Shown here piece after piece: positions 5,760-12,263 of a stretch of 13,295 nucleotides of DNA. Origin of the DNA: Nitrososphaeraceae archaeon (GTDB taxonomy: Archaea; Thermoproteota; Nitrososphaeria; Nitrososphaerales; Nitrososphaeraceae); contig JAICQW010000033.1 in assembly GCA_025937665.1 (NCBI GenBank), positions 1 to 13,295 of the forward strand, read 5' to 3'. Below the pieces are notes generated by a model, which was given only the letters and a program-made list of their open reading frames with translations, was not told the origin of the DNA and made no database searches. Each line of letters begins with the position of its first letter. The stretch's first letter is position 1. The position numbers and the translations under genes were made by a program.

Positions 5760-5854
5760 ATGAGTTCTAGTTGTAAAGGTTCTTTTCTACCGTGCTTGCA
5801 GCTATGCAACTTGTACATGTCATTCATTCCAACCGTATTTTGCAGCAGTCGCAT

Positions 5855-6040
5855 TTAAAGCAGGCTTGGTTGAGGTTTTTCGAGTGTAACAGGCTTTCCA
5901 AAGTCAAAGTTATGTAGTCCGGATCTTGTTGTTTTGTCTATGCATGGGATATTACTCTCCATAAAACTTGACCATAAAATATCGCATGTTCGACATTTAA
6001 ATTCTCCAGGGGTGCCAACTGACTGAATTGTTCTTCTCAC
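5855..6040 (-). CDS. Small single-CxxC protein, unknown function
   Basis: A 61-aa protein with one knuckle, FKCRTCDILWSSF (Cys16 and Cys19), and a third Cys in NIPCIDKTTR; the rest (SGLHNFDFGKPVTLEK) is polar. One CxxC alone is half a zinc ribbon. The start is GTG at 6040, supported by the TATA element TAATTATACC (6061-6070) centred 26 nt upstream, so the gene is probably transcribed and leaderless. After the stop, the next frame reads NQACFKCDCCKIRLE, a second Cys cluster, so the C-terminal half may have been separated by a frameshift. The family is not recognised. Confidence 0.48.
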   Translation of the reverse strand: MRRTIQSVGTPGEFKCRTCDILWSSFMESNIPCIDKTTRSGLHNFDFGKPVTLEKPQPSLL

Positions 6041-6060
6041 ATGCGGTTATACCACGATTA

Positions 6061-6070
6061 GGTATAATTA
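6061..6070 (-). promoter_or_regulatory. TATA box for leaderless GTG start at 6040
   Basis: TAATTATACC on the minus strand is centred 26 nt before the GTG at 6040. It supports both the reality of that gene and its non-ATG start. Confidence 0.5.
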
Positions 6071-6155
6071 CCCTTGCTTTTCTTAGTGCTCGAATCCTCC
6101 CGATGAAAGGCAATTATTAATTTTAGAATTTCAGTATTACAAAAACATAATGCTA

Positions 6156-6197
6156 AGGCTCTTACCGATCTGAACCCACGATGAAGTAGGCTCTTAC
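6156..6197. repeat. 10-bp direct repeat downstream of TRAM gene 2
   Basis: AGGCTCTTAC occurs at 6156-6165 and 6188-6197, 32 bp apart (about three helical turns). TGCTAA (6151-6156) and TTAGCA (6205-6210) flank the pair as inverted copies. It lies in the region after the TRAM stop at 6240 and before the promoter of the 5855-6040 gene; the role is unknown. Confidence 0.35.
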
Positions 6198-6239
6198 TTT
6201 CCATTTAGCACTTTATTCTAAAATAAGGAATCAAGTTGT

Positions 6240-6536
6240 TTAGACCTCAATTGTTGCTTTAGCAAATCTGTCTGCTACTTCAGTAACCTTTACCTTAATC
6301 TTGTTCCCTATTTTTCCATTTTCAATAAAAACTATAAATCCTTGCACCCTAGCAATACCATCACCTTTTCCGGTAATTTCATTGATGTCTACGTCGTATG
6401 TCTTGCCGACTTCAACGGGTTTTGGAAGCGGTCCCTGTCTTTTTAGCCTCTTAGGGGCATCGCTATCATAACTCCTTCTCCTGCCACGGCTATTACCCCT
6501 GCCACGGCTATTACCCCTCTCTCTGTTGTAGCTCAT
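6240..6536 (-). CDS. TRAM-domain RNA-binding protein with RG-rich N-terminal tail
   Basis: A 98-aa protein with two parts. Residues 1-35 form a basic, disordered tail (RERGNSRGRGNSRGRRRSYD, then DAPKRLKR). From about residue 40 comes a TRAM beta-barrel (PVEVGKTYDVDINEITGKGD, IARVQGFIVFIENG, VTEVADRFAKATIEV). The TRAM part is clearly paralogous to the protein at 3573-3797. Archaeal single TRAM proteins bind RNA and can act as RNA chaperones. RG-rich tails add loose RNA binding and are known in other RNA-binding proteins, so this looks like a composite RNA chaperone. The tail contains two exact copies of an 18-bp unit encoding RGNSRG. The ATG at 6536 has a TATA element at 6560-6568, giving a leaderless or near-leaderless transcript. 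Confidence 0.9.
   Translation of the reverse strand: MSYNRERGNSRGRGNSRGRRRSYDSDAPKRLKRQGPLPKPVEVGKTYDVDINEITGKGDGIARVQGFIVFIENGKIGNKIKVKVTEVADRFAKATIEV
6483..6518. repeat. Perfect 18-bp tandem duplication in the TRAM gene
   Basis: GCCACGGCTATTACCCCT is present twice in direct tandem (6483-6500, 6501-6518), in frame, each copy encoding Arg-Gly-Asn-Ser-Arg-Gly at residues 7-12 and 13-18. The lack of even silent differences points to a recent duplication. Confidence 0.85.
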
Positions 6537-6559
6537 TGTATATCAGATCGTGACTATCC

Positions 6560-6568
6560 TAATATATA
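6560..6568 (-). promoter_or_regulatory. TATA box for TRAM gene 2
   Basis: TATATATTA on the minus strand is centred 28 nt before the ATG at 6536. It predicts a start at or a few bases upstream of the ATG. Confidence 0.55.
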
Positions 6569-6776
6569 GATAAAATGAGTCTTTAGACGTCGATACGTGC
6601 AATAAAACAAGTACTGTTACTGGATTCCGATACATGTCATGTGTGGCATAGCCTTTAGGTTTTCTCTTTTTCTATTTCAATTAGAAATTTGAGATAATTT
6701 TGTCAGTTAGATTTCTCATGTCAAACTAGGCTAGAGACATTTTTATACCATGCTAGTTCAGCTAGTCATACGTGGA

Positions 6777-7451
6777 TCAAAGCTTTCCAATTGTAGGCTC
6801 TGATAACGGAGGTAATTCTGGAAACTCATCTGATGCAGAACCGGATTCTGGCAATCCAGTAGCCTCAGTAATATTGATGGATCTTATCATCTCTTCGACG
6901 ACGGGAAGAAACACATCAAATAAGTCTTTGGTAACGTAGTACTCTACGACATATTCAGACCCATCGTCACCTATTGTTCCCACGATCAGATCCTTTATCA
7001 CTGGTTTACCTTCCAGGTGCGTGGCTTTCAGTGTTACTATAGTATCACAAGCGCTGAGATTACTTATTGCGTATTTTCCACATTCGGTTGGTTGAAGCAA
7101 TTTGTAATTCTGTTCATTTTGAAGATATACTGGGTAAGCATCAACCAAATCCGTAGCATTTGTATAAATTGATTCTTGACCGATTAGGTATAGTTCTGCA
7201 AATGAGGACTCCTCGCGTCCCGAATAGGAAAATAAGATATTGATTGGTGCCGTGGAATCAGGATAGGCCTTAAGAGGACTCCAGTTCGACGGATATTTAA
7301 TTGTAAAAAGTCCACTTTTTTCCTTGAATGTTTTCCAAACTACCTTTTCCGATGATGAATAAATTTGCGTTATTGGTAGTGACAATAAAATTGCACATAT
7401 GATTACGCTAGATATTATAATTAACTCATTACTAGACAAATCAATCCACAT
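6777..7451 (-). CDS. Exported PsbP-like protein (paralogue 3 of 3)
   Basis: A 224-aa protein. Residues 9-32 are a hydrophobic helix (NELIIISSVIICAILLSLPI), a signal peptide or membrane anchor. The PsbP-like alpha/beta domain follows: WKTFKEKSGLFTIKYPSNWS, then FAELYLIGQESIYTNATDLV, CGKYAISNLSACDTIV, EYVVEYYVTKDLFDVFLPVV and EEMIRSINI. The YPSNW motif and strand order are typical of PsbP-like proteins found outside photosynthesis, whose function is unknown. Two Cys ten residues apart probably form a disulphide, and several N-x-S/T sites fit an extracellular N-glycosylated protein. The tail is acidic and Ser/Pro-rich and ends LPPLSEPTIGKL. The ATG has a TATA-like AATAATATGT (7471-7480) centred 25 nt upstream. 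It is the last of three tandem paralogues, each with its own promoter. Confidence 0.82.
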   Translation of the reverse strand: MWIDLSSNELIIISSVIICAILLSLPITQIYSSSEKVVWKTFKEKSGLFTIKYPSNWSPLKAYPDSTAPINILFSYSGREESSFAELYLIGQESIYTNATDLVDAYPVYLQNEQNYKLLQPTECGKYAISNLSACDTIVTLKATHLEGKPVIKDLIVGTIGDDGSEYVVEYYVTKDLFDVFLPVVEEMIRSINITEATGLPESGSASDEFPELPPLSEPTIGKL

Positions 7452-7470
7452 ATCTCATTCCCTGCCCATT

Positions 7471-7480
7471 ACATATTATT
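7471..7480 (-). promoter_or_regulatory. TATA box for PsbP-like paralogue 3
   Basis: AATAATATGT on the minus strand is centred about 25 nt before the ATG at 7451, consistent with a leaderless mRNA independent of the upstream paralogue. Confidence 0.45.
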
Positions 7481-7674
7481 GACTATTATATTAAACATAT
7501 AGTAACAAAACTTTTGTATAATTCATGATCGCTTAGAATTTCTAATACTTGTGCTATTTCGAGATGTAGGCATTCTCTCAATGAAGAAAATTCTGTAGTA
7601 AAACTTGATTTCTTTATTTATTATTCTTGTTACTCCTTAGCATATGTATTAAATAAATGTCTAAGATCGTTTGG

Positions 7675-8343
7675 TCAAGACAAGGGAGGTAGCTCTGGCG
7701 ATTCGCCTGATTCTGCAGAGGCTTCATCGTCCATGACCGCAGCCCCAGTTGCATCAAAGGACTTTATCATATCCACTGCAACAGGTAGATAATCATCAAA
7801 TTGTTTCTGGCTAGCAGTATATAAAAATACATATTCCGTTCCGTCGTCATCTAGTGCACCTATTGTCATCTGGTTGACTAACGGTTTTGCAGAGTTACTC
7901 TCAAGCTCTAGTCTAAATTCATCTATTTGACTGCATGCACCCAGTCCATTTATTGTATATTTAGCGCATTCTACTGGTTGAATAACTTTGTATTTCTCAT
8001 AATTTTGCTTTAATGCAGAAGTAGAGTCAATTTTATCTGTGACGTTGGTAAAGAGCGATTCAGCTTCTGCGTACAAGTTTATCACTGCAAATGATGTTCC
8101 TTTTCCTTGGTGCGCAAAACCCACATTTATCAAGGAGTTATACTCTTCTTGTTCTTCGTCTCCATCCTCATCTAATTTCAAGGGGCTCCAATTTGAAGGA
8201 TATTGAATGGTAAAAACTCCGTTCTTCTCCTTAAATGTCTTCCATTTTACATTATCGCTACCATAAATTTGAGGTCCAGATAAAATTAGTATTAGAGTCA
8301 TAAAGGACAAAAAGCTTAATGACCCTAGTGTCCGCAACTCCAT
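7675..8343 (-). CDS. Exported PsbP-like protein (paralogue 2 of 3)
   Basis: 222 aa from the chosen ATG at 8343. The frame is open up to TTG 8439, but this ATG gives a normal signal sequence (LGSLSFLSFMTLILILSGPQ), matches the length of the other paralogues before the first conserved Trp (about 34 residues), and has a TATA element (TTAATACTA, 8364-8372) centred 25 nt upstream. The domain follows the same order: WKTFKEKNGVFTIQYPSNWS, an acidic insert (LDEDGDEEQEEYNS) absent from the other two, CAKYTINGLGACSQ with the conserved C-x10-C, and DDYLPVAVDMIKSFD. It ends LPPLS, lacking the EP..IGK end of its paralogues. It is the most diverged copy, and function is unknown. An anchored or secreted location outside the cell membrane is likely. 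Confidence 0.8.
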   Translation of the reverse strand: MELRTLGSLSFLSFMTLILILSGPQIYGSDNVKWKTFKEKNGVFTIQYPSNWSPLKLDEDGDEEQEEYNSLINVGFAHQGKGTSFAVINLYAEAESLFTNVTDKIDSTSALKQNYEKYKVIQPVECAKYTINGLGACSQIDEFRLELESNSAKPLVNQMTIGALDDDGTEYVFLYTASQKQFDDYLPVAVDMIKSFDATGAAVMDDEASAESGESPELPPLS

Positions 8344-8363
8344 TAAACTGTTTATTATGATGT

Positions 8364-8372
8364 TAGTATTAA
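8364..8372 (-). promoter_or_regulatory. TATA box that decides the start of paralogue 2
   Basis: TTAATACTA on the minus strand is centred 25 nt before the ATG at 8343. This supports the shorter, signal-peptide-first start over TTG 8439. Confidence 0.55.
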
Positions 8373-8434
8373 GATTTTGTAAGGTAACCATTATACAAGA
8401 AAAAAGAAAAGCTGAGTATCGGAGTCCATTTCTT

Positions 8435-8490
8435 TTCAATAGTCGGAACTATTCCGAGGAGGTGCCGTACTAGGGCCGGAAACTATTGAA
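8435..8490. repeat. Inverted repeat between paralogues 1 and 2
   Basis: TTCAATAGT (8435-8443) and ACTATTGAA (8482-8490) are perfect 9-bp inverted copies flanking a GC-richer core (GAGGAGGTGCCGTACTAGGG). GCCGG (8475-8479) and CCGGC (8504-8508) are a further inverted pair. The position, after the stop of paralogue 1 and before the promoter of paralogue 2, suits a terminator or mRNA 3'-end structure. There is no T-run. Confidence 0.4.
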
Positions 8491-8516
8491 TTCTAATATT
8501 GTACCGGCTTATTCTA

Positions 8517-9206
8517 TTATATTTTTCCGATTGTTGGAGGTTCTGTTAAAGGAGGCAGGTTTGGCGACTCTTCTGTATTAGGTGTTGATTCGCTGTCGCT
8601 ATCCGAAGATTCAGGGTTACCAGTAATATTAAATGATCTAATCATTTCTTTGGCGACAGGAAGATAATGATCATGTAGATCCTCGGTAACAAAATATTCA
8701 ATAATATATTCCACACCATTTTCGTCTATATTTCCTATAATCTGATGTTTTACAATAGGTTCATCTTCTAGTCTAGTATCCTTATATGTCACAATTGTAT
8801 CACAAGCTGTCATATTATTTATGAAAAATTTTCCGCACTGAGTTGTTTGTAGAACTTTATAATTTGGATGATTCTGAAGATATACTGGATAGGAACTGAC
8901 TAGATCACTTGAATTGGTAAAAAGGGATTGTTCCGCGTATAGCGCTAGTTCAGCTAGTGAGCTACGACCTTGATAATAGAAGTATATGTTGATTGGTTCA
9001 GATGAATCTTCCTGATATTTAGCAAATGCCCAGTTTGAAGGATACTTTATGGTAAAAACGTCGTTTTTATCCTTAAATATTTTCCAACTAACATTTTCGC
9101 CTCCGTGAGTTTGCGCTGTCGGGAAAAACAAAAAGACTATCATGACAAATGTGATTGCTAGCAATTCTTTTTCCTTTTTAAGAGTCAAGGGCACAGGGCA
9201 CAACAC
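8517..9206 (-). CDS. Exported PsbP-like protein (paralogue 1 of 3)
   Basis: 229 aa from GTG 9206. The N-terminus carries a basic segment and a hydrophobic signal helix (KKEKELLAITFVMIVFLFFP). The PsbP-like domain has WKIFKDKNDVFTIKYPSNWA, LAELALYAEQSLFTNSSDLV, CGKFFINNMTACDTIV (C-x10-C) and HDHYLPVAKEMIRSFNITG. The acidic Ser/Thr/Glu tail ends LPPLTEPPTIGKI, nearly the same end as paralogue 3, to which it is most similar. Sequons such as NSS, NMT and NIT fit an exported glycoprotein. The start is uncertain: GTG 9206, GTG 9194 and TTG 9188 are in frame, and AT elements upstream (9211-9220 and 9226-9233) suit different choices; the shorter starts give a signal peptide of the same length as the paralogues. 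It is the first gene of the tandem set, and its function is unknown. Confidence 0.8.
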   Translation of the reverse strand: MLCPVPLTLKKEKELLAITFVMIVFLFFPTAQTHGGENVSWKIFKDKNDVFTIKYPSNWAFAKYQEDSSEPINIYFYYQGRSSLAELALYAEQSLFTNSSDLVSSYPVYLQNHPNYKVLQTTQCGKFFINNMTACDTIVTYKDTRLEDEPIVKHQIIGNIDENGVEYIIEYFVTEDLHDHYLPVAKEMIRSFNITGNPESSDSDSESTPNTEESPNLPPLTEPPTIGKI

Positions 9207-9307
9207 TAGAGAATTATTAACGTCCCATAATTAAGGATATATTTAACGTATACATCAAACCAAAACAGATCACTATTCGCCAGCGGTAGAATAAGACAGT
9301 TTTTATT

Positions 9308-10066
9308 TCATTTTATAATACCGGCACGCATGTTTATGTTCCAGGTAACTTCTTTTTTATCAAACTCGTCTCCCCACAAAGCTTTTACTTCTGGCTTGAC
9401 TAGATCCAATGGATCTCGTTTGTTTTCAGAATAATACTTCTTTACTGAGGACCAAGTCTTCATATAATCCCAAAGTTGATGCAAATTCCAATATAATGTT
9501 GTCTTAAATACAGGAACAGAAATTTCCTTAAATGGAAAAGTAATTGTTTTATATCTTTCTTTAACATATTTTGCCTCTTTATCCCAATAGCTACTAAGAA
9601 TTTCCCCATCCACATCAAGCCTATTGGTAATTTTATCTATCTGAGGATTTATTTTGTGCATGTCATAGCTCCAAACTGCTATAATTCCATCCTTTTTTCC
9701 AATTCTTTTCACATTAGAATAAAATTTATTAAAATCAAACCAGTGTAATCCCTGAGCTACAGTTACAATATCGACAGAATCGTCGTCCAATTCTGCATTT
9801 TCAGCTTCAAATACCTTGTATTCTATGTTTTCTCTTCGAAACCCATGCAAAATTTGATTCTTGCTTGCGTCACTTGCAATTACTTTTTTAAAATATTTGC
9901 TAAGGCCTATAGCTGCCTGTCCGTTTCCGGTCGCGCAATCCCAAGCGAGATTCTTTTGGGGAGTTACTGTATTTAAGAGTTCAAATAACGAGTCAGGATA
10001 AGTTGGTCTCGAAAAAGAATATTCCTTTGAATGAGTAGAAAAATTATCAATAAATCCTCCAGACAC
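9308..10066 (-). CDS. Class I SAM-dependent methyltransferase
   Basis: A 252-aa Rossmann-fold methyltransferase that would use S-adenosylmethionine on an unknown small molecule. Motif I is LAWDCATGNGQAAIGLSKYF with Asp43 and the Gly-rich turn GNG. The acidic end of strand 2 is IASDAS (Asp66), NAELDDDSVDIVTVAQGLHW carries motifs III-IV, and QGLHWFD is typical of the Methyltransf_11 or trans-aconitate/TMT1-like group. The N-terminus has FSRPTYPDSLFELL, matching the 'a..RP.YP..L...L' opening of that group. There is no membrane segment. The start is GTG at 10066, supported by a TATA element (AATTAATAAC, 10088-10097) centred about 26 nt upstream, so the mRNA is leaderless. It is transcribed alone, toward the PsbP-like genes, with 101 bp between. 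Confidence 0.9.
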   Translation of the reverse strand: MSGGFIDNFSTHSKEYSFSRPTYPDSLFELLNTVTPQKNLAWDCATGNGQAAIGLSKYFKKVIASDASKNQILHGFRRENIEYKVFEAENAELDDDSVDIVTVAQGLHWFDFNKFYSNVKRIGKKDGIIAVWSYDMHKINPQIDKITNRLDVDGEILSSYWDKEAKYVKERYKTITFPFKEISVPVFKTTLYWNLHQLWDYMKTWSSVKKYYSENKRDPLDLVKPEVKALWGDEFDKKEVTWNINMRAGIIK

Positions 10067-10087
10067 TTGAACTGTTTGACCTATCTA

Positions 10088-10097
10088 GTTATTAATT
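10088..10097. promoter_or_regulatory. Shared, nearly symmetric TATA element for two divergent genes
   Basis: GTTATTAATT on the plus strand (AATTAATAAC on the minus) contains the palindrome ATTAAT. It lies about 26 nt from the GTG of the methyltransferase (10066, minus) and about 27 nt from the TTG of the TPR fragment (10120, plus). One element could thus serve leaderless transcripts in both directions. Confidence 0.45.
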
Positions 10098-10119
10098 GTT
10101 CATTTCCAAATTTTTCTAA

Positions 10120-10269
10120 TTGAGATCAGAACTGGTACTTGAAACTCTAGGCAAATGCGATGAGGCGATTTCATACAACGATAAAATCTTGTCTATTGAT
10201 CCTACTGATTCTGACGCACTGGAAAAAATGAATGACCTCGTTAATAATGATGAAATACAAGAAGAATAA
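10120..10269 (+). pseudogene. Single-TPR fragment or mini-protein
   Basis: A 49-codon frame from TTG 10120 to TAA 10269 whose product is one clear tetratricopeptide repeat: LETLGKCDEAISYNDKILSI then DPTDSDALEKMNDL, with the usual G-x-x-D-E-A-I and D-P positions. TPR proteins normally carry several repeats and mediate protein-protein contact. An in-frame TAA directly precedes the TTG, so the copy cannot extend upstream. It is probably the 3' remnant of a longer TPR gene. The alternative is a real mini-gene, because a TATA element lies at leaderless distance. The tail NDEIQEE is acidic. Confidence 0.5.
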
Positions 10270-10532
10270 CAATTTGAATACTTCTACAAAGTAAAAATAT
10301 TTATCTTTGTCAAGGATGCTCAGTGCGAGGATTTTTACGTCTAGAAGATTACTGTTCAATGGTTATATCCTTAGTAGAAACTTTGAATTCAGTGGCTAGA
10401 AAATCGGAGAAATTCAGTCAGTGTAGACATATGAGAACTCCATCTTTTTGACGAAGATGGCAGCTTAATTTGTATGAGATATGAGGGGTTGCTTTAAAAA
10501 AGGTTGAAATTGGTTTAGAACAGTATTTCGGA

Positions 10533-10966
10533 ATGGGAGAAGCAATAGGAATTATTGCCCCAATGTTTGTTGTGCTGTATTTTTCGAGGAAACAAATGGC
10601 GGCATTATCTGTTGATATAGAAACCAAAGTACTGAGCGATTTAGATTTGAGACTTCGTGAGATTACCCATCTGATGATCGACCGACCAGAACTGACAAAG
10701 GTAGTAAGCAAAGTTGAATCAGATTGGTCATCTGATGTTGCATATGCCTATCATATATTATTCACCTTTGCATACGTGCTTCATATGCGTGAAAGAAATG
10801 TCCTAAGTGACAATGAATGGACTGGATGGTTGCGGTGGATGAAAAGCGCATTTGACCAAGGAATGATAAGGACATTTGGAAAAGTAATATAGAAATGGAA
10901 AAATGGTTTGATCCTGCTTTTCAAGAATTCGTTGACAAAGAGTTAGTTCCTCTTAGTAACAAGTAA
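10533..10966 (+). pseudogene. Membrane-anchored protein gene broken by a frameshift
   Basis: Read directly, the frame from ATG 10533 gives 119 aa: a short N-terminal hydrophobic segment (IGIIAPMFVVLYFSRKQM), then a soluble helical part (SVDIETKVLSDLDLRLREIT, DRPELTKVV, NEWTGWLRWMKSAF), ending MIRTFGKVI. From about 10868 the -1 frame continues as KDIWKSNIEMEKWFDPAF, then QEFVDKELVPLSNK and a TAA at 10964-10966. That continuation is the better C-terminus: the DIW, EKWFDPAFQ and FV.KE pattern is how I recall related archaeal proteins ending. Loss of one A in ATAAGGAC (from ATAAAGGAC) would explain it. The N-terminal helix is short, so the 5' end may be damaged too. The function of the family is unknown to me. 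Confidence 0.6.
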
Positions 10967-11058
10967 TTCTGATTTTGCCACATGTTATCAAAACTGGATG
11001 TCGAATAAATGAGGAGACTACACTTCAACCTTGACTGCAGACTTGATATTATTAACTA

Positions 11059-11982
11059 CTAGCAAGAAAGACAATATCTCAAATGTCTTTCAAAATAAGG
11101 TTTCTTGTATTTCCTTTTTTGTTTGATAAGCTGATCAATCTGTGAAATTAAAACGTTCCTTTGATACAGTAAAATACCATAAAAAATCCAATCATCCTCA
11201 ACCCCCTCCATTATTGAGCCCAATTTCTTGACTGCAATTCTAAGTGTAATTATTGATTTGTCAATAGATTTGAGAATTCGATCCTTGGTATATAACGGAT
11301 TATCATCACGGCTAGATGACAATGAATAAGAGTCAGCAATAATGATATTATTTTTGACAAGTTGGCGTACTTTTCTCGATGAAAGTTTTTTCTTTCGTAT
11401 TACAATCGCTATTTTAGTTTGTTCATCTCTACTGGAAATTGGCAGTAGCTCTTCAGCAGCTGAAATACTAATTTCACATTTAGATAAGAGATCTATTACA
11501 CTATCTGGCAGTTCTACTAATCTTATTCGTTTGCTTACATAACCCGGACTTTTTGATATCTTTTCTGCTAGGTCCGAAACGCCTCCCCATCCAAATTTAT
11601 TCACATAGTTTCTAAAAGCTAGTCCTTCCTCTATTGGATTTAGTGTCTGTCTCTGTACATTTTCTATTAATGAAACCTCAAAAGCTGTTTTATCGTCCAA
11701 CTCTACTATATGGCAGGTAATTTTTCTCCAGCCTAATTTCTTGCATGCATTAAATCTTCTATAACCTGCTACTATCTCAAAGCAATGTGCATCATTTAAC
11801 CTAACTATTATGGGTTGCAACAGACCAACATTTTTGATAGATTCGGCCAACTCTTCAACACCATTCAAATTACTTCGCAAAAGACTAGGTGGAAGAACGA
11901 TTTCTGATAAACTAATATCTTCAACCGAGCCAGCTAACTCATTTGAATAATAAGAATTCATTGTCCTAGTCCCAGATATCAT
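11059..11982 (-). CDS. Orphan ParB-like protein (ParB/Spo0J family)
   Basis: A 307-aa protein. Residues 22-112 form the ParB N-terminal nuclease/CTPase-like domain: ISLSEIVLPPSLLR, LAESIKNVGLLQPIIV, GYRRFNACKKLGW (residues 73-85, the ParB box, GERRxRA-like) and SLIENVQRQTLNPIEEG. A helix-turn-helix follows (about 133-155, GGVSDLAEKISKSPGYVSKR), then a basic, Ser-rich C-terminal part. The GxRRxxA and ENVQR motifs that bind CTP in true ParB are present. Family members slide on DNA from parS sites for chromosome or plasmid segregation, or regulate genes. No ParA is next to it, so partition is not assured. The start may be ATG 11982 or ATG 11961 (eighth codon; an AT element lies about 23 nt before it). 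A direct repeat lies just upstream. Confidence 0.88.
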   Translation of the reverse strand: MISGTRTMNSYYSNELAGSVEDISLSEIVLPPSLLRSNLNGVEELAESIKNVGLLQPIIVRLNDAHCFEIVAGYRRFNACKKLGWRKITCHIVELDDKTAFEVSLIENVQRQTLNPIEEGLAFRNYVNKFGWGGVSDLAEKISKSPGYVSKRIRLVELPDSVIDLLSKCEISISAAEELLPISSRDEQTKIAIVIRKKKLSSRKVRQLVKNNIIIADSYSLSSSRDDNPLYTKDRILKSIDKSIITLRIAVKKLGSIMEGVEDDWIFYGILLYQRNVLISQIDQLIKQKRKYKKPYFERHLRYCLSC

Positions 11983-12005
11983 ATTACTTGCAAGAAAATA
12001 ACTAT

Positions 12006-12035
12006 TTCTAACAATTTCTGTATAGTTCTAACAAT
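12006..12035. repeat. 10-bp direct repeat upstream of the ParB-like gene
   Basis: TTCTAACAAT occurs exactly at 12006-12015 and 12026-12035 (ATTGTTAGAA read on the coding strand), 20 bp apart, so both copies face the same side of the DNA helix. They are followed in both copies by a similar TA two bases on. The position 24-53 bp before the ParB-like ATG suggests a binding site for autoregulation, or a parS-like element. Confidence 0.5.
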
Positions 12036-12263
12036 ACGTTATGATTTTTAATAAAAAAATGCTGCATTGTGGTGAATCCAACTTAAAATTATTTAATTTA
12101 TATCAAAAAATGGGTAGACTATTATTTAGTTTACTTACAGTAGAATTTTAGCTCATTTCCAATACATTATACTTTTATGAATAACTATTCAATTTCATAC
12201 TTTGTCCACACACCAATTTTGGATAAAACTTAGCTTGCCCTTATACCATTTTTAAAAAATACA

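Noticed and set aside
6158..6171. Minus strand reads AGATCGGTAAGAGC, close to the common sequencing-adapter start AGATCGGAAGAGC.
   Set aside because: It has an extra T, the flanks do not match an adapter, and AGGCTCTTAC is repeated nearby as part of local structure. Contamination is unlikely.
6752..8958. Identical 15-mer GCTAGTTCAGCTAGT at 6752-6766 (intergenic) and 8944-8958 (inside PsbP-like paralogue 1).
   Set aside because: The word is internally repetitive and expected by chance with probability of the order of 0.1 in a window this size. The flanks differ.
10493..10502. TTTAAAAAAG, a slippery-type heptamer that would join an ATG at 10481 to the 10533 frame by a -1 shift.
   Set aside because: There is no promoter at the right distance from 10481, the resulting N-terminus is not convincing, and no downstream pseudoknot was seen. 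The 5' end of this gene remains open.
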